DNA of 64,000 nt from NCBI RefSeq assembly GCF_000266905.1, contig NC_018027.1, positions 3,224,001 through 3,288,000 on the forward strand, in the 5' to 3' direction. The stretch comes from Mycolicibacterium chubuense NBB4 (lineage in GTDB: Bacteria > Actinomycetota > Actinomycetes > Mycobacteriales > Mycobacteriaceae). This document shows positions 51,077-60,940 of this stretch, piece by piece (within the stretch, counting starts at the first letter, position 1; the number at the start of each line of letters is the position of its first letter). Under the pieces are notes generated by a model. It saw nothing but the letters and a program-made list of their open reading frames with translations, was not told the origin of the DNA and did no database searches. The translations under genes were made by a program, and so were the position numbers.

Positions 51077-52126
51077 TTGTCGCGCCGCCTAAACCCACTT
51101 ATGCAGTTGCTCTACGCAACGGCGGTCGTCCTGGCCGTGTTCTCGGTCGGTGCCTGTTCGTCGAACCCCGTGGACGCACCCCCGCCCACCATCGTCCCCG
51201 CGCAGGCCGCCGACTCGCCGCCGGCGACCTCGCCTCCCCCCGCTGTGGTGCGCCCGCTGACCGCACACGCGTCGGCCGCCGTCTTCGATGCGGCGACGAA
51301 GTCGCTGGTCACGCTGGCTCCCGGCGCCGACGGCCGGTCCGTGGTGACGGTCATGTCCGCCGACGGCGGCACAGCCGCGGTGGACACCGACGGCGTAGCG
51401 ACGGCGATGACCGGCAGCGGCGACGGCCGGCTGTTCCTGTCGACGCGCGGCGGGTATTTCCGGGTCGACCTCGCCCGCCGGGTGGCGACCAAGGTCGGCG
51501 TCGACGGCGCCGAGACGGTGGATTTCACCGCGATCGCGCGACGGGCCGACGGCAGACTGGTGCTGGGCAGCGCTGACGGGGCGGTGTACACGCTGTCGTC
51601 GGACACCGCGGTCGCGGCGAAGCTGAAGATCTTCGCACGGGTTGATGCGCTGGTCACGCAGGGCGACACCGCGGTCGTGCTGGACCGGGGCCAGACCTCG
51701 GTGACGACCATCAACACCGAGGGCACCGACTCCGAGCACGCCCTGCGCGCCGGTGAGGGTGCGACGACCATGACCGCCGACCGGGCGGGACGCGTGCTCG
51801 TGGCCGACACGCGTGGCGGCGAGCTGCTGGTGTACACCGTGGATCCGCTGATGCTGCGCCAGCGTTACCCGGTCCCCGACGCGCCGTACGGGCTGACCTC
51901 GTCGGCCGGCGGGAAGGGATCCGGCTTGGCATGGGTTGCACAGACAGCGACGAACACCGTCGTTGGTTACGATCTGGCGACCGGGATTCCCGTCGAGAAG
52001 GTGCGATATCGAACCGTGCGGCAACCGAACTCGTTGGCCTATGACGATGCGTCGGGCACCCTCTACGTGGTGTCCGGCTCCGGAGCGGGCGTGCAGGTGA
52101 TCGCCGACGCCGGGGGCGGTCGATGA
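51077..52126 (+). CDS. lppL: LppL-like lipoprotein (beta-propeller)
   Basis: 349 residues from TTG 51077, which gives a normal n-region (SRRLNP) before the hydrophobic core; ATG 51101 would drop the positive charges. Lipobox SVGAC. A Pro-rich linker precedes repeated beta-blade units ([65 protein letters not shown]), consistent with a propeller. Function unknown. Overlaps the next small gene by ATGA; same position before pyrD as in M. tuberculosis. Confidence 0.8.
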   Translation: MSRRLNPLMQLLYATAVVLAVFSVGACSSNPVDAPPPTIVPAQAADSPPATSPPPAVVRPLTAHASAAVFDAATKSLVTLAPGADGRSVVTVMSADGGTAAVDTDGVATAMTGSGDGRLFLSTRGGYFRVDLARRVATKVGVDGAETVDFTAIARRADGRLVLGSADGAVYTLSSDTAVAAKLKIFARVDALVTQGDTAVVLDRGQTSVTTINTEGTDSEHALRAGEGATTMTADRAGRVLVADTRGGELLVYTVDPLMLRQRYPVPDAPYGLTSSAGGKGSGLAWVAQTATNTVVGYDLATGIPVEKVRYRTVRQPNSLAYDDASGTLYVVSGSGAGVQVIADAGGGR

Positions 52127-52383
52127 GCCGGGGTTCACGCGGCCGGATGCCCGCGGCCTGGGACAAGGTGGTCGCCGAGGATCCCGGGGAATACGAGTGG
52201 ATTCCGCTGCGTCTTCCGCCGGACGTCACCCGCGTCAGCGCGTCGGTGCGGCTGTCGATCGAGGCCGAGTACCGCGGCTGGGAGCTGACCAGGGTGCGGT
52301 TGTACACCGACGGCAGCCGGCGAGTGCTGCTGCGCCGCAAGAAGCGCCACGACGCCCCGGGCCCGGATCAGCCGGCACTGTGA
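52123..52383 (+). CDS. Small conserved protein (DUF5703-like)
   Basis: 86 residues, basic, no membrane segment. [21 protein letters not shown] followed by [24 protein letters not shown] resembles the small DUF5703 proteins that precede pyrD in mycobacteria. Overlaps lppL by 4 bp and pyrD by 1 bp, so it is translationally coupled on both sides. Confidence 0.75.
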   Translation: MSRGSRGRMPAAWDKVVAEDPGEYEWIPLRLPPDVTRVSASVRLSIEAEYRGWELTRVRLYTDGSRRVLLRRKKRHDAPGPDQPAL

Positions 52384-53444
52384 TGTACCGGATGCTGCGG
52401 CGGGGCCTGTTCCTGGTTCCCGCGGAACGGGTGCACACCTGGGTGTTCGCGGGCCTGCGGGCCGCCACTACCCCGGCGCCGTTGCGGAAAGCGTTGGCAC
52501 GCAAGCTTTCTCCGCACGATCCGGCGCTGGCGAGCACCGTGTTCGGGGTGAGGTTTCCCGCGCCGATGGGCCTGGCCGCGGGTTTCGACAAGGACGGTCT
52601 GGGCCTGCACACCTGGGGCGCACTGGGTTTCGGTTACGCCGAGATCGGCACCGTGACGGCCCGCGCGCAGCCGGGCAACCCGCCGCCGAGACTGTTCCGG
52701 CTGCCGGCCGACCGTGGATTGCTGAACCGGATGGGGTTCAACAACCACGGCGCCGGGGCGTTGGCGGGCCAACTCTCGCGCTGCCTTCCCGACGTGCCGA
52801 TCGGCGTCAACATTGGCAAGACCAAAGTCACCCCGGCCGAAGAGGCGTCCGGCGACTACGCCGAGAGCGCCCGGCTGCTGGGGCCACTGGCGTCCTACCT
52901 GGTGGTCAACGTCAGCTCCCCGAACACCCCGGGGCTGCGCGACCTGCAGTCGGTGGCCTCACTGCGGCCCATCCTGACCGCCGTGCTGGCCGAGACGTCG
53001 ACGCCGGTGCTGGTGAAGATCGCGCCCGACCTCGCCGACGGTGACATCGACGAGATCGCCGATCTCGCAGTCGAGTTGGGTCTGGCCGGCATCGTGGCGA
53101 CCAACACCACCGTGTCCCGCGAGGGGCTGCGCACCGCCGGCGTGGACGCACTGGGACCGGGCGGGATCTCCGGGCCGCCGCTGGCGGCACGCTCGCTGGA
53201 GGTCCTGCGGCGGCTTCACCGCCGGGTGGGTGACCGGCTTGTGCTGATCAGCGTCGGGGGAATCGAGACCGCCGACGACGCGTGGGAGCGCATCGTCTCG
53301 GGGGCCGCGCTGCTGCAGGGCTACACCGGTTTCGTGTACGGCGGCGGGCTGTGGGCCAAGACCGTCAACGACGGCATCGCCCGCCGCCTGCACGACAACG
53401 GCTTCCGTTGCCTGGCCGACGCTGTCGGCTCGGCGGCTCGGTGA
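52383..53444 (+). CDS. pyrD: Quinone-dependent dihydroorotate dehydrogenase PyrD (class 2)
   Basis: 353 residues from ATG 52383. The N-terminal 40 residues form the helical membrane-associating and quinone-entry part that marks class 2. FMN barrel: [50 protein letters not shown] with the catalytic Ser, VKIAPDL, and [14 protein letters not shown]. Oxidises dihydroorotate to orotate in pyrimidine synthesis. One bp separates its stop from the convergent PEBP stop. Confidence 0.96.
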   Translation: MYRMLRRGLFLVPAERVHTWVFAGLRAATTPAPLRKALARKLSPHDPALASTVFGVRFPAPMGLAAGFDKDGLGLHTWGALGFGYAEIGTVTARAQPGNPPPRLFRLPADRGLLNRMGFNNHGAGALAGQLSRCLPDVPIGVNIGKTKVTPAEEASGDYAESARLLGPLASYLVVNVSSPNTPGLRDLQSVASLRPILTAVLAETSTPVLVKIAPDLADGDIDEIADLAVELGLAGIVATNTTVSREGLRTAGVDALGPGGISGPPLAARSLEVLRRLHRRVGDRLVLISVGGIETADDAWERIVSGAALLQGYTGFVYGGGLWAKTVNDGIARRLHDNGFRCLADAVGSAAR

Positions 53445-53445
53445 C

Positions 53446-53985
53446 TCAGCCCTTGTTCTCGTAGGTGCCGGTGATCAGCGCGCGGGCGATCGCGTGGCTG
53501 AACAGGTTGAAGCCGAGGTAGGCCGGGGTGGCGTCGGCGGGCACGTCGAGCTTCTCCACGTCGACCGCGTGCACGGCGACGATGTAGCGGTGCGGCCCGT
53601 GCCCGGGCGGCGGTGCGGCGCCGATGAACCGCTTGAGGCCCGCATCGTTGGACAGCGTCACGGCGTCACCGGGGAATCCCTGGCTGCTGCCGTCGCCGAC
53701 GCCGGCGGGCAGGTCGGTGACCGTGGCGGGCAGGTTGAACACCGCCCAGTGCCAGAAGCCCGAACCGGTCGGGGCGTCGGGGTCGTACACCGTAACGGCG
53801 AAGCTGCGGGTCTTTTCGGGGAAGCCCGACCAGCTCAACTGCGGGGACACGTCGTTGCCGCCGGCGCCCATGATGCCGCTGACCTGGTCGTCACCCCAGG
53901 TCTCGCCGTCTTCGAAGGACTGCGAGGTGAGCGTGAAGCTGGGCAGCTCGGGAAGGAAGGAGTAGGGGTCGTAGTCGAAAGCCAT
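53446..53985 (-). CDS. YbhB/YbcL-type PEBP-family protein (TB18.6/Rv2140c-like)
   Basis: 179 residues. The phosphatidylethanolamine-binding fold is shown by [40 protein letters not shown] (ligand-site Asp-Pro-Asp and His) and [13 protein letters not shown]. The M. tuberculosis homologue binds phospholipid-like ligands; cellular role not settled. AAAGGA lies about 9 bp upstream of the ATG. Cotranscription with the M20 gene is likely (27-bp gap). Confidence 0.92.
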   Translation of the reverse strand: MAFDYDPYSFLPELPSFTLTSQSFEDGETWGDDQVSGIMGAGGNDVSPQLSWSGFPEKTRSFAVTVYDPDAPTGSGFWHWAVFNLPATVTDLPAGVGDGSSQGFPGDAVTLSNDAGLKRFIGAAPPPGHGPHRYIVAVHAVDVEKLDVPADATPAYLGFNLFSHAIARALITGTYENKG

Positions 53986-54012
53986 GGGACACGATCCTTT
54001 CGCGGTGGGTTG

Positions 54013-55347
54013 TCAGCTGTGCAGGAGGAAGTTCTCGAGTACCTGCGCGCCGAAGGTCAACGCATCGACGGGTACCCGTTCGTCGACGCCGTGGAACAGC
54101 GCCGCGAAATCCAGCTCGGGAGGCAGCCTCAGGGGCGCGAAACCGAAGCAGCGAATCCCCAAGCGGGCGAAGTGTTTTGCGTCGGTACCGCCGGAGAGCA
54201 TGTACGGCACGGTGCGGGCCTCGGGGTCGGCGGCCAGGATCGCGTTGTTCATCGCGTCGAGCAGTTCGCCGTCGAACGGCGTCTCGTAGGACGGCAGTTC
54301 GGTGATCCACTCGCGCGTCACGTCCGGGCCGATCACCTCGTCGACCTCGCGCTCGAAGGCGGCCAGCCGGCCCGGCAGGACCCGGCAGTCCACGACGGCC
54401 TCGGCGATCCCGGGGATGACGTTGGCCTTGTACCCGGCCTTGAGCATGGTCGGGTTGGCGGTGTCGCGCAGTGTGGCGCCCACGATCTTGGCGATCGAAC
54501 CGAGCTTGGCGACGGCCCCCTCGATGTCGGGCGAGCTCGGGTCGAAGGTGTAGCCGGTCTCTTCGCTCACCGCGGCCAGGAACTGCTCCACCGACTCGGT
54601 CAGCACGATCGGGAATCGGTGCCGGCCCAGCTTGGCGACGGCCTCGGCGACGGCGGTCACGGCGTTGCCGTCGTGCACCATCGATCCGTGGCCGGCGCGC
54701 CCACGCGCGGTCAGCCGCATCCACATCATCGCCTTCTCGGCCGTCTCGACGAGATAGAGCCGGCGCTCGCCGCCGTCGCGGCGCGGCACCGTCAGTGAGA
54801 ATCCACCGACCTCCCCGACGGCCTCGGTGACGCCCTCGAACAGATCGGGCCGGTTCTCCACCAGCCACTTGCATCCGTAGTTGCCGCCGGCCTCCTCGTC
54901 GGAGACGAAAGCGAACACCAGGTCGCGGGGCGGGGTGATGCCGGCGCGCTTGAAGTGCCGGGCGACCGCGATGATCATCCCGACCATGTCCTTCATGTCG
55001 ATCGCGCCGCGGCCCCACACGTAGCCGTCCTCCACGGCGCCGGAGAACGGGTGCACGCTCCAGTCCGACGCCTCGGCGGGCACGACGTCGAGGTGCCCGT
55101 GCAGCATCAGCGCGCCGCGGGACCGGTCGGCGCCCTCCAGCCGGGCGAAGACATTCGCCCGGCCCGGCGCCCCGGCCTCGACGTACTCGGTCGCGAAGCC
55201 CACGTCCTCGAGCTGGTCGGCCACCCACCGCGCGCACTCGGCCTCGCCCTTGGTGGTGGCGGGCTCGCCGGTGTTGGAGGTGTCAAACCGGATCAGCGCG
55301 CTGACGAGGTCGACGACTTCGTCGCTGGATGTCAGGGGACCACTCAC
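54013..55347 (-). CDS. M20-family metallopeptidase/deacylase (Rv2141c-like)
   Basis: 444 residues from GTG 55347; the frame runs on upstream without support. Two-zinc site: HGHLDVVPAE, GRGAIDMKDM and DEEAGGNYG, with the closing His in GGTDAKHFARLG. This is the ArgE/DapE/aminoacylase-1 group, which cleaves N-acyl amino acids or dipeptides. Exact substrate unknown. First of a pair with the PEBP gene. tRNA-Leu lies 80 bp away on the other strand. Confidence 0.87.
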   Translation of the reverse strand: MSGPLTSSDEVVDLVSALIRFDTSNTGEPATTKGEAECARWVADQLEDVGFATEYVEAGAPGRANVFARLEGADRSRGALMLHGHLDVVPAEASDWSVHPFSGAVEDGYVWGRGAIDMKDMVGMIIAVARHFKRAGITPPRDLVFAFVSDEEAGGNYGCKWLVENRPDLFEGVTEAVGEVGGFSLTVPRRDGGERRLYLVETAEKAMMWMRLTARGRAGHGSMVHDGNAVTAVAEAVAKLGRHRFPIVLTESVEQFLAAVSEETGYTFDPSSPDIEGAVAKLGSIAKIVGATLRDTANPTMLKAGYKANVIPGIAEAVVDCRVLPGRLAAFEREVDEVIGPDVTREWITELPSYETPFDGELLDAMNNAILAADPEARTVPYMLSGGTDAKHFARLGIRCFGFAPLRLPPELDFAALFHGVDERVPVDALTFGAQVLENFLLHS

Positions 55348-55427
55348 AGTGACAGTCCTACCACTGCGGGGTATCGCGGGTTTGGGTCCGGGGCCGGTGA
55401 TCCGATAGCCTAAGCTGCCCACAGCGG

Positions 55428-55513
55428 GTCCGAGTGGCGGAATGGCAGACGCGCTAGCTTGAGGTGCTAGTGCCCTATTAACGGGCGTGGGGGTTCAAGT
55501 CCCCCCTCGGACA
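55428..55513 (+). tRNA. tRNA-Leu (anticodon GAG)
   Basis: 86 nt. The acceptor stem GTCCGAG pairs with CTCGGAC, followed by discriminator A. The anticodon loop TTGAGGT carries GAG inside a CTAGC/GCTAG stem. A long variable arm (TGCCC...GGGCG), as in all leucine tRNAs, and a T arm GGGGG-TTCAAGT-CCCCC are present. CCA is not encoded. Reads CUC and CUU. Confidence 0.97.
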
Positions 55514-55631
55514 CTTTTCTCGGCTACCTCACGAGTCCTCCTCGGCCGACGCGCTTCCCCGGACGACACGCGCGCGCTGCCCCGGTCGGCTGCGGCCCTC
55601 GGCTACCGTCGAACCAAGCGATGGAATTCAC

Positions 55632-56966
55632 ATGAGGGAACGGATGGGCGACACGACAACCTCTTCACCTCCGCGTCAGGTCGCACTCGACCTCTACCGG
55701 TCCGCGGCGGTGATGATCGTGGTCATCGGGCACTGGCTGCTGTCGGTGATGACCTACCGCAATGGCGAGTTCGGGCGCGACAACCCGCTGGTCCTGATGC
55801 CGTGGACGCAGTGGATCACGTGGGGTTTCCAGGTGGTCCCGGTGTTCTTCGCGGTGGCCGGCTACGCCAGCGCGGTGTCGTGGGGCAAGCAGGCCGATCA
55901 CAGCCCCGCCGCGCGGCGGGAGTGGATCCGGCGCCGCGTGGCCCGCACCCTCGGCCCCACCGCGGTCTATGCCGCCGTCGTGACGGTCGTCATCGCCGTC
56001 CTGATGCTGGCCGGCATCGAGGGGTCCGTGCTGGAGATGGGCGGGTGGGCCGTCGCCATGCACCTGTGGTTCCTCGCCGTCTATCTGATGGTGGTCGCGC
56101 TGACACCCGTCGCGGTCGCGGCGCACCGGCGCTGGGGGCTGGCCGTGCCGGCCGTGCTGGCCTGCTGCCTGATTTTGGTGGACGCGATCGGGATAGCCAG
56201 CGGGCATCCGGGGATCCGGATGCTGAACTACTTCTTCTGCTGGGCGGCGATCTATCAGCTCGGAATCGCCTGGCACGGCGGGCGACTGCGCCGACGGGTG
56301 CTGGTGACGATGGCGGTCGTCGCCGCCGCGGCGCTGCCGTTAATGGTGACGTGGGGACCGTATCCGGTCGCGATGATCGGGGTGCCGGGTGATCGAGTGG
56401 AGAACTCCGCTCCCCCGTCGGCGATGCTGCTGGCGCTGGCGATGGTGCAGATCGGCGTGCTGTTCGCGATCGCGCCCGCGATGAACCGGTTACTGGCCCG
56501 CGGCGTGTGGCCGCGGGTGATCTCGATCGCCAACGACAACGTGATGGCCCTCTACCTGTGGCACATGCTCCCCGTGATCGTCGTGACCCTCGTCGCGTAC
56601 CCGGCGGGCGTGCTGCCCCAGCCGCCGCTCGGGTCCGGCGCGTGGTGGCTGGCACGCCTGGAGTGGGAGATCGTGCTGGCGATCGTGGCCGCGGCACTGT
56701 TGAGTCTGTTGTCGTGGCAACGCCGCTGGGTCGCGCCCACACTGCCGACCTTCCCCGTCGCGGTGCCCGGGATCGCCGCCGAAGCGCTGCTCTACGTCGG
56801 CACAGCGGCGTGCGCGCTGGCACTCAGCTTCCTGTCCGCCAACGGTTTTGCGCCGCACGGGCAGCTGCCGGTGGGCGCAGCGGCGCTCTTCGTCGCCGGC
56901 GCCCTGCTGGTCACCGTCCGGCCGCGCGCCCGGGAGGGGATCGCTGCGACCAAGGGGAGTCAGTAG
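55632..56966 (+). CDS. Acyltransferase-3 family membrane protein (OafA/YrhL type)
   Basis: 444 residues with about ten membrane helices. The N-terminal DLYRSAAVMIVVIGHWLL matches the family's catalytic His helix, and VPVFFAVAGYASAVSW the following helix. Such proteins transfer acetyl or other acyl groups to surface sugars or lipids. ATG 55632 is used; ATG 55644 is also possible. The 3' end overlaps convergent nasN by 7 bp. No sugar pathway genes adjoin it. Confidence 0.85.
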   Translation: MRERMGDTTTSSPPRQVALDLYRSAAVMIVVIGHWLLSVMTYRNGEFGRDNPLVLMPWTQWITWGFQVVPVFFAVAGYASAVSWGKQADHSPAARREWIRRRVARTLGPTAVYAAVVTVVIAVLMLAGIEGSVLEMGGWAVAMHLWFLAVYLMVVALTPVAVAAHRRWGLAVPAVLACCLILVDAIGIASGHPGIRMLNYFFCWAAIYQLGIAWHGGRLRRRVLVTMAVVAAAALPLMVTWGPYPVAMIGVPGDRVENSAPPSAMLLALAMVQIGVLFAIAPAMNRLLARGVWPRVISIANDNVMALYLWHMLPVIVVTLVAYPAGVLPQPPLGSGAWWLARLEWEIVLAIVAAALLSLLSWQRRWVAPTLPTFPVAVPGIAAEALLYVGTAACALALSFLSANGFAPHGQLPVGAAALFVAGALLVTVRPRAREGIAATKGSQ

Positions 56967-59900
56967 ACGTCGCGGACGTAGCGTTTGTCGGCGACCAGTG
57001 CGCGCTTGTAGTCGCGCGCGGCGTCGTCGCTCATCGCCCCGTGAATCCTGATGATCGAAGTGAGCGCGTCGTCGACGTCCCTGGCCATCCGGCCGGCGTC
57101 ACCGCAGACGTAGAAGTGGGCGCCGTCCTCGAGCCAGCGCCACACGTCGGCGCCGTAGTCGAGCATCTTGTGCTGGACGTACACCCGCTGCTCCTGGTCA
57201 CGGGAGAACGCGAGATCGAGCCGGTTGAGGAAACCGTCGTCGACCATGTCGAGCAGGTCGTCGCGATAGTAGAAGTTGTGGTCGCGGTGCCGATCGCCGG
57301 AGAACAGCCAGTTCGGCCCCCGATGCCCCCGCGCCCGGCGGTCCTGCAGGAACGCCCGGAACGGTGCGATCCCGGTACCCGGACCGACCATGATCATCGG
57401 AGTGCGGCCGTCCTGCGGCGGGCGGAAATGCGGTGACTGCTGCAGGAACACGGGCACGGCGGCGCCGTCGGCGAGACCGGCCAGGTAGGTGGACCCGACC
57501 CCGCCGCGGGGACCGCCATCGGCGCCGCGGTAACGCACCACCGACACGGTCAGCTGTACCTCGTGCGGGCTCACCAGCGGGCTCGACGAGATCGAGTACT
57601 GGCGCGGGGTGAGCCGCACCAGCACGTCCTGCCACAGTTGCGGCTCGACGCGCACCGGGAACTCGTCGACCAGATCGAGCCCGTTGCGGTTCGCCGACCA
57701 CCTGTCCCACTCGGAACGGTCGGTGCGCAACCGTTTCGCGGCGACGGCATGCGAACAGTGTTCGGCGACGAAGGTGATCAGATTCGGTGTCACCTTGCAC
57801 ACGTCGTAGTGCGACGTCAGCGCCTGACGCAGGGCCATCGCCGCCCCGTCGACGACGATCACTTCGTCACCACTCAAACCCGTTGCCGCGAGCCATTTCT
57901 CGACGACATGGCCGGAGTTGACGACGTAGACTCCCAGCGAGTCACCGGCAGCGTAGGACACGTCGTGTTCGCTGATGTCGAACCCGAGCTGCCGCACGTC
58001 TTTGGCGGAGCCCGCCGGGGTCAGCCGGGTGTTGCGGCACAGCGGCGCGGTGATCGGGTTCGCGCGGGTGAACGCGATGGGCGCCTTGGGTTCGGTTGGC
58101 TCGGTGGGATTATCGGTTCGGGCGCCCGGCGTCATGAGCGCAACGACGGAGTCGGCCCATCGCGTGATCGGTTGGTCGTCGTAGGCCTCGCAGTCGGCGC
58201 GGTCGAGGATCCGGGTCGCCCCCAGGTCCGTCAGCCGGTCATCGAGCGACTTCGCGTGTCCGCAGAAATTGCCGTAGGACCGGTCGCCGATCCCGAGCAC
58301 CGAGTACCGGACACCGGCCAGCGACGGAGCGTCGGCTGAGTCCAGTCGTGCCCAGAAGTCGGCGCCGTTGTCCGGGGGCCCGCCGTCACCGAAGGTGCTG
58401 GTGACGATGACGACTTCGCCCGCCTGCGGGAGTTCGGACAACTCGACGTCGTCCATCGCGCGCAGGCGGGCACCGGAGAGTCGCCGACCCAGCGTTCCCG
58501 CGAACTCCTCGGCGTTGCCGGTCTGCGACGCCCACAGCACCAACGGTCCCGCCTCGGCCACGGTGTCGCCGGACACCGCCGCGGCATCGAGCCGCGAGTG
58601 CCGGCCCGCGAGTAGACCGTCCACCCACAGCCTGGTCCGGGTACGGACCGGCGCGCCGGCCGGCAACACCGGAACGCCGGGAACACCGTGCTCGACGCCC
58701 GCGAAAAAGCCTGCGAGGTAGCTCTTTTCGTCGGCGCTCAGGGCGGGCGCTTCAGCCGGCAGTGGTGAGACCGCCGCTGCGGGCACCGGCGTGAGCCGCA
58801 CCGCGCAGACCTTGAACTCCGGTTGCAGGGAGTCGGGATCCACCGCATCGTTGGTCAGGGCGTTGATCGTCAGGTGCTCGCCCTGCTCGTCATTCCAGTG
58901 AAAGGGCACCCACGTGTTGCCCGGGCGCACCCGATCGGTGACCACTGCGGGCAGCACCGCGCGACCGCGGCGCGTCACCAGTTCGACGGAGCGCCCGTCC
59001 GAGATGCCCAGCGCGGCAGCGTCGTGCGGATGTATCTCGACGCTCGGGCCCGGATTGAGCTTGGTGAGCTTGGCGATCTTGCCGGTCTTGGTCATGGTGT
59101 GCCACTGGTGCTGCAATCGACCGGTATTGAGGATCATCGGGTAGTCGTCGTCGGGTAGTTCGGCGGCTTCCATGTGGGGCCGGGGATGAAACACGGCGCG
59201 CCGCGACGCGGTGGCGAACGCCAAACGGGGCCGGTACCCGTCGGCGCCGGTGAACAGGTCCTGGGAGACACCGTCGTTGAGGTACCGAATCGGGTTGCGT
59301 CCGGGCGCGTCCGGCGGGCAGGGCCACTGCACGGGCATCTCGCGTAACCGTTCGTAGGTTACTCCGCGCAGGTCGTATCCGGTGCGCGGATTGTGGAATC
59401 GACGGATCTCGTCGAAGATCTGCTCGCTGGACTTGTAGTCGAAGTGATCACCGAAGCCGAGGTGATGGGCGACGCCGCAGATGAGTTCCCAGTCCGGGCG
59501 CGCGTCGCCGAGCGGCGGCAGGGACTGCTGCAGCAGGGTGAGGTTACGGTCGGAGTTCACCATCACGGCGTCGGCCTCGGCCCACAGCGTGGCCGGCAGC
59601 ATGATGTCGGCATAGCGGTTGGTGGCGGTGTCGGCATACGCATCCTGGGTGATCACCAGCTCCGCTGATCGCAGCCCACCGAGCACGGTGTCCCGATTCG
59701 CCATACTGGCAACGGGATTGGTGCAGATGATCCACACCGCCTTGATCTCACCTGCGGCAAGCCCCCGGAACATCTCCACTGTTCCGGGCCCGACGTCGCT
59801 GCGGATGGTGCCCGGCTCGAGCCCCCACCGCTGCTCGGTGAACACCCGGTCCTCCGCGGACGATACCGCGCGTTGACCGGGCAATCCCGGCCCCATGTAA

Positions 59901-60940
59901 CCCATTTCGCGCCCGCCCATGGCGTTGGGCTGGCCCGTCAGTGACATCGGCCCGCTACCGGGCCGGCAGATCGCTCCGGTCGCCAGATGCAGGTTGCAGA
60001 TCGCGTTGGTGTTCCAGGTGCCGTGCGTGCTCTGATTCAGGCCCATCGTCCAGCAGGACATCCAATTTCCCGCGTCGGCGATCATGGCAGCCGCGGTGCG
60101 GATATCGGCCTCGGCGAGTCCGGTGATCGCGGCGACCCGCTCCGGCGGATACTCGGCGAGGAACTGCGGCATGGCCTCCCATCCCTCGGTGTGCTCGCCG
60201 ATGAAGTCGCGGTCGATCTCCCCGTGTTCGACCAGCAGATGCAGGATCCCGTTCAGCAGGGCCAGGTCCGTGCCGGGCCGGATCGGCAGGTACAGATCGG
60301 CCTTGTCCGCGGTCGTGGTCCGCCGTGGATCCACGACGATGAGCTTTGCGCCGGCCTTGAGCCGGTCGGCCATCCGCAGGAACAGGATGGGATGACAATC
60401 GGCCATGTTCGACCCGATCACGAAGAACAGGTCGGTGCTGTCGAAGTCGGTGTAGGAACCCGGTGGGCCATCCGAGCCCAGCGACTGCTTGAATCCCGTT
60501 CCCGCACTGGCCATGCAGAGGCGCGAGTTGGACTCGATGTGCACCGTGCGCAGAAAGCCCTTGGCCAGCTTGGTCGCCAGGTATTGCGACTCGATCGACA
60601 TCTGGCCCGACACGTACAGCGCCACCGCGTCCGGGCCGTGCTCGTCGACGATCACCTTCAGCCGGCGGCCGGCCTCAGCGAGCGCATCGTCGAGGCCGGC
60701 GGCTACGGGATCGGCGTCCCGGGACGGGCGCAACAGCGCGGTCGTCAGCCGGCCCTCGGTGGCGGCCATCATCTCGGCGTGCGTGGCGCCCTTGGTGCAC
60801 AGCCGCCCGGCATTGGTGGGGTGCAGCGTGTCCCCCGACACCTTTGCGATCACCGCAGCGCCGGTCGCGGGATCGGTGCGGGTCTCCACGGAGATCCCGC
60901 AACCGACCCCGCAGTAAGAGCAGGCGGTCCGGGTAGTCAC
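56960..60940 (-). CDS. nasN: Diflavin-containing assimilatory nitrate reductase (NasN type)
   Basis: 1326 residues, a fusion of two enzymes. The N-terminal 750 residues are a molybdopterin nitrate reductase with a 4Fe-4S cluster (C7, C10, C14, C48) and the Mo-ligand Cys in SNSRLCMASAG. After a linker, a flavodoxin domain (LVLWASQTGNAEEF, then TSTFGDGGPPDNG, about 800-940) and a CysJ-like FAD/NAD(P) reductase (RQYSISSSP, GPGTGIAPFRAFLQ, YVCGDAGRMARDV, about 960-1326) follow. Electrons thus pass from NAD(P)H to nitrate within one chain, as described for M. smegmatis NasN. GTG 60940 overlaps the transporter stop. Confidence 0.93.
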   Translation of the reverse strand: MTTRTACSYCGVGCGISVETRTDPATGAAVIAKVSGDTLHPTNAGRLCTKGATHAEMMAATEGRLTTALLRPSRDADPVAAGLDDALAEAGRRLKVIVDEHGPDAVALYVSGQMSIESQYLATKLAKGFLRTVHIESNSRLCMASAGTGFKQSLGSDGPPGSYTDFDSTDLFFVIGSNMADCHPILFLRMADRLKAGAKLIVVDPRRTTTADKADLYLPIRPGTDLALLNGILHLLVEHGEIDRDFIGEHTEGWEAMPQFLAEYPPERVAAITGLAEADIRTAAAMIADAGNWMSCWTMGLNQSTHGTWNTNAICNLHLATGAICRPGSGPMSLTGQPNAMGGREMGYMGPGLPGQRAVSSAEDRVFTEQRWGLEPGTIRSDVGPGTVEMFRGLAAGEIKAVWIICTNPVASMANRDTVLGGLRSAELVITQDAYADTATNRYADIMLPATLWAEADAVMVNSDRNLTLLQQSLPPLGDARPDWELICGVAHHLGFGDHFDYKSSEQIFDEIRRFHNPRTGYDLRGVTYERLREMPVQWPCPPDAPGRNPIRYLNDGVSQDLFTGADGYRPRLAFATASRRAVFHPRPHMEAAELPDDDYPMILNTGRLQHQWHTMTKTGKIAKLTKLNPGPSVEIHPHDAAALGISDGRSVELVTRRGRAVLPAVVTDRVRPGNTWVPFHWNDEQGEHLTINALTNDAVDPDSLQPEFKVCAVRLTPVPAAAVSPLPAEAPALSADEKSYLAGFFAGVEHGVPGVPVLPAGAPVRTRTRLWVDGLLAGRHSRLDAAAVSGDTVAEAGPLVLWASQTGNAEEFAGTLGRRLSGARLRAMDDVELSELPQAGEVVIVTSTFGDGGPPDNGADFWARLDSADAPSLAGVRYSVLGIGDRSYGNFCGHAKSLDDRLTDLGATRILDRADCEAYDDQPITRWADSVVALMTPGARTDNPTEPTEPKAPIAFTRANPITAPLCRNTRLTPAGSAKDVRQLGFDISEHDVSYAAGDSLGVYVVNSGHVVEKWLAATGLSGDEVIVVDGAAMALRQALTSHYDVCKVTPNLITFVAEHCSHAVAAKRLRTDRSEWDRWSANRNGLDLVDEFPVRVEPQLWQDVLVRLTPRQYSISSSPLVSPHEVQLTVSVVRYRGADGGPRGGVGSTYLAGLADGAAVPVFLQQSPHFRPPQDGRTPMIMVGPGTGIAPFRAFLQDRRARGHRGPNWLFSGDRHRDHNFYYRDDLLDMVDDGFLNRLDLAFSRDQEQRVYVQHKMLDYGADVWRWLEDGAHFYVCGDAGRMARDVDDALTSIIRIHGAMSDDAARDYKRALVADKRYVRDVY

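Noticed and set aside
55428..55513. tRNA-Leu as an integration site for the neighbouring acyltransferase region
   Set aside because: No integrase, direct repeat of the tRNA 3' end, or phage gene is visible downstream.
55514..55631. Intrinsic terminator after tRNA-Leu
   Set aside because: A short T run (CTTTTC) follows the tRNA, but no GC-rich hairpin precedes it apart from the tRNA itself.
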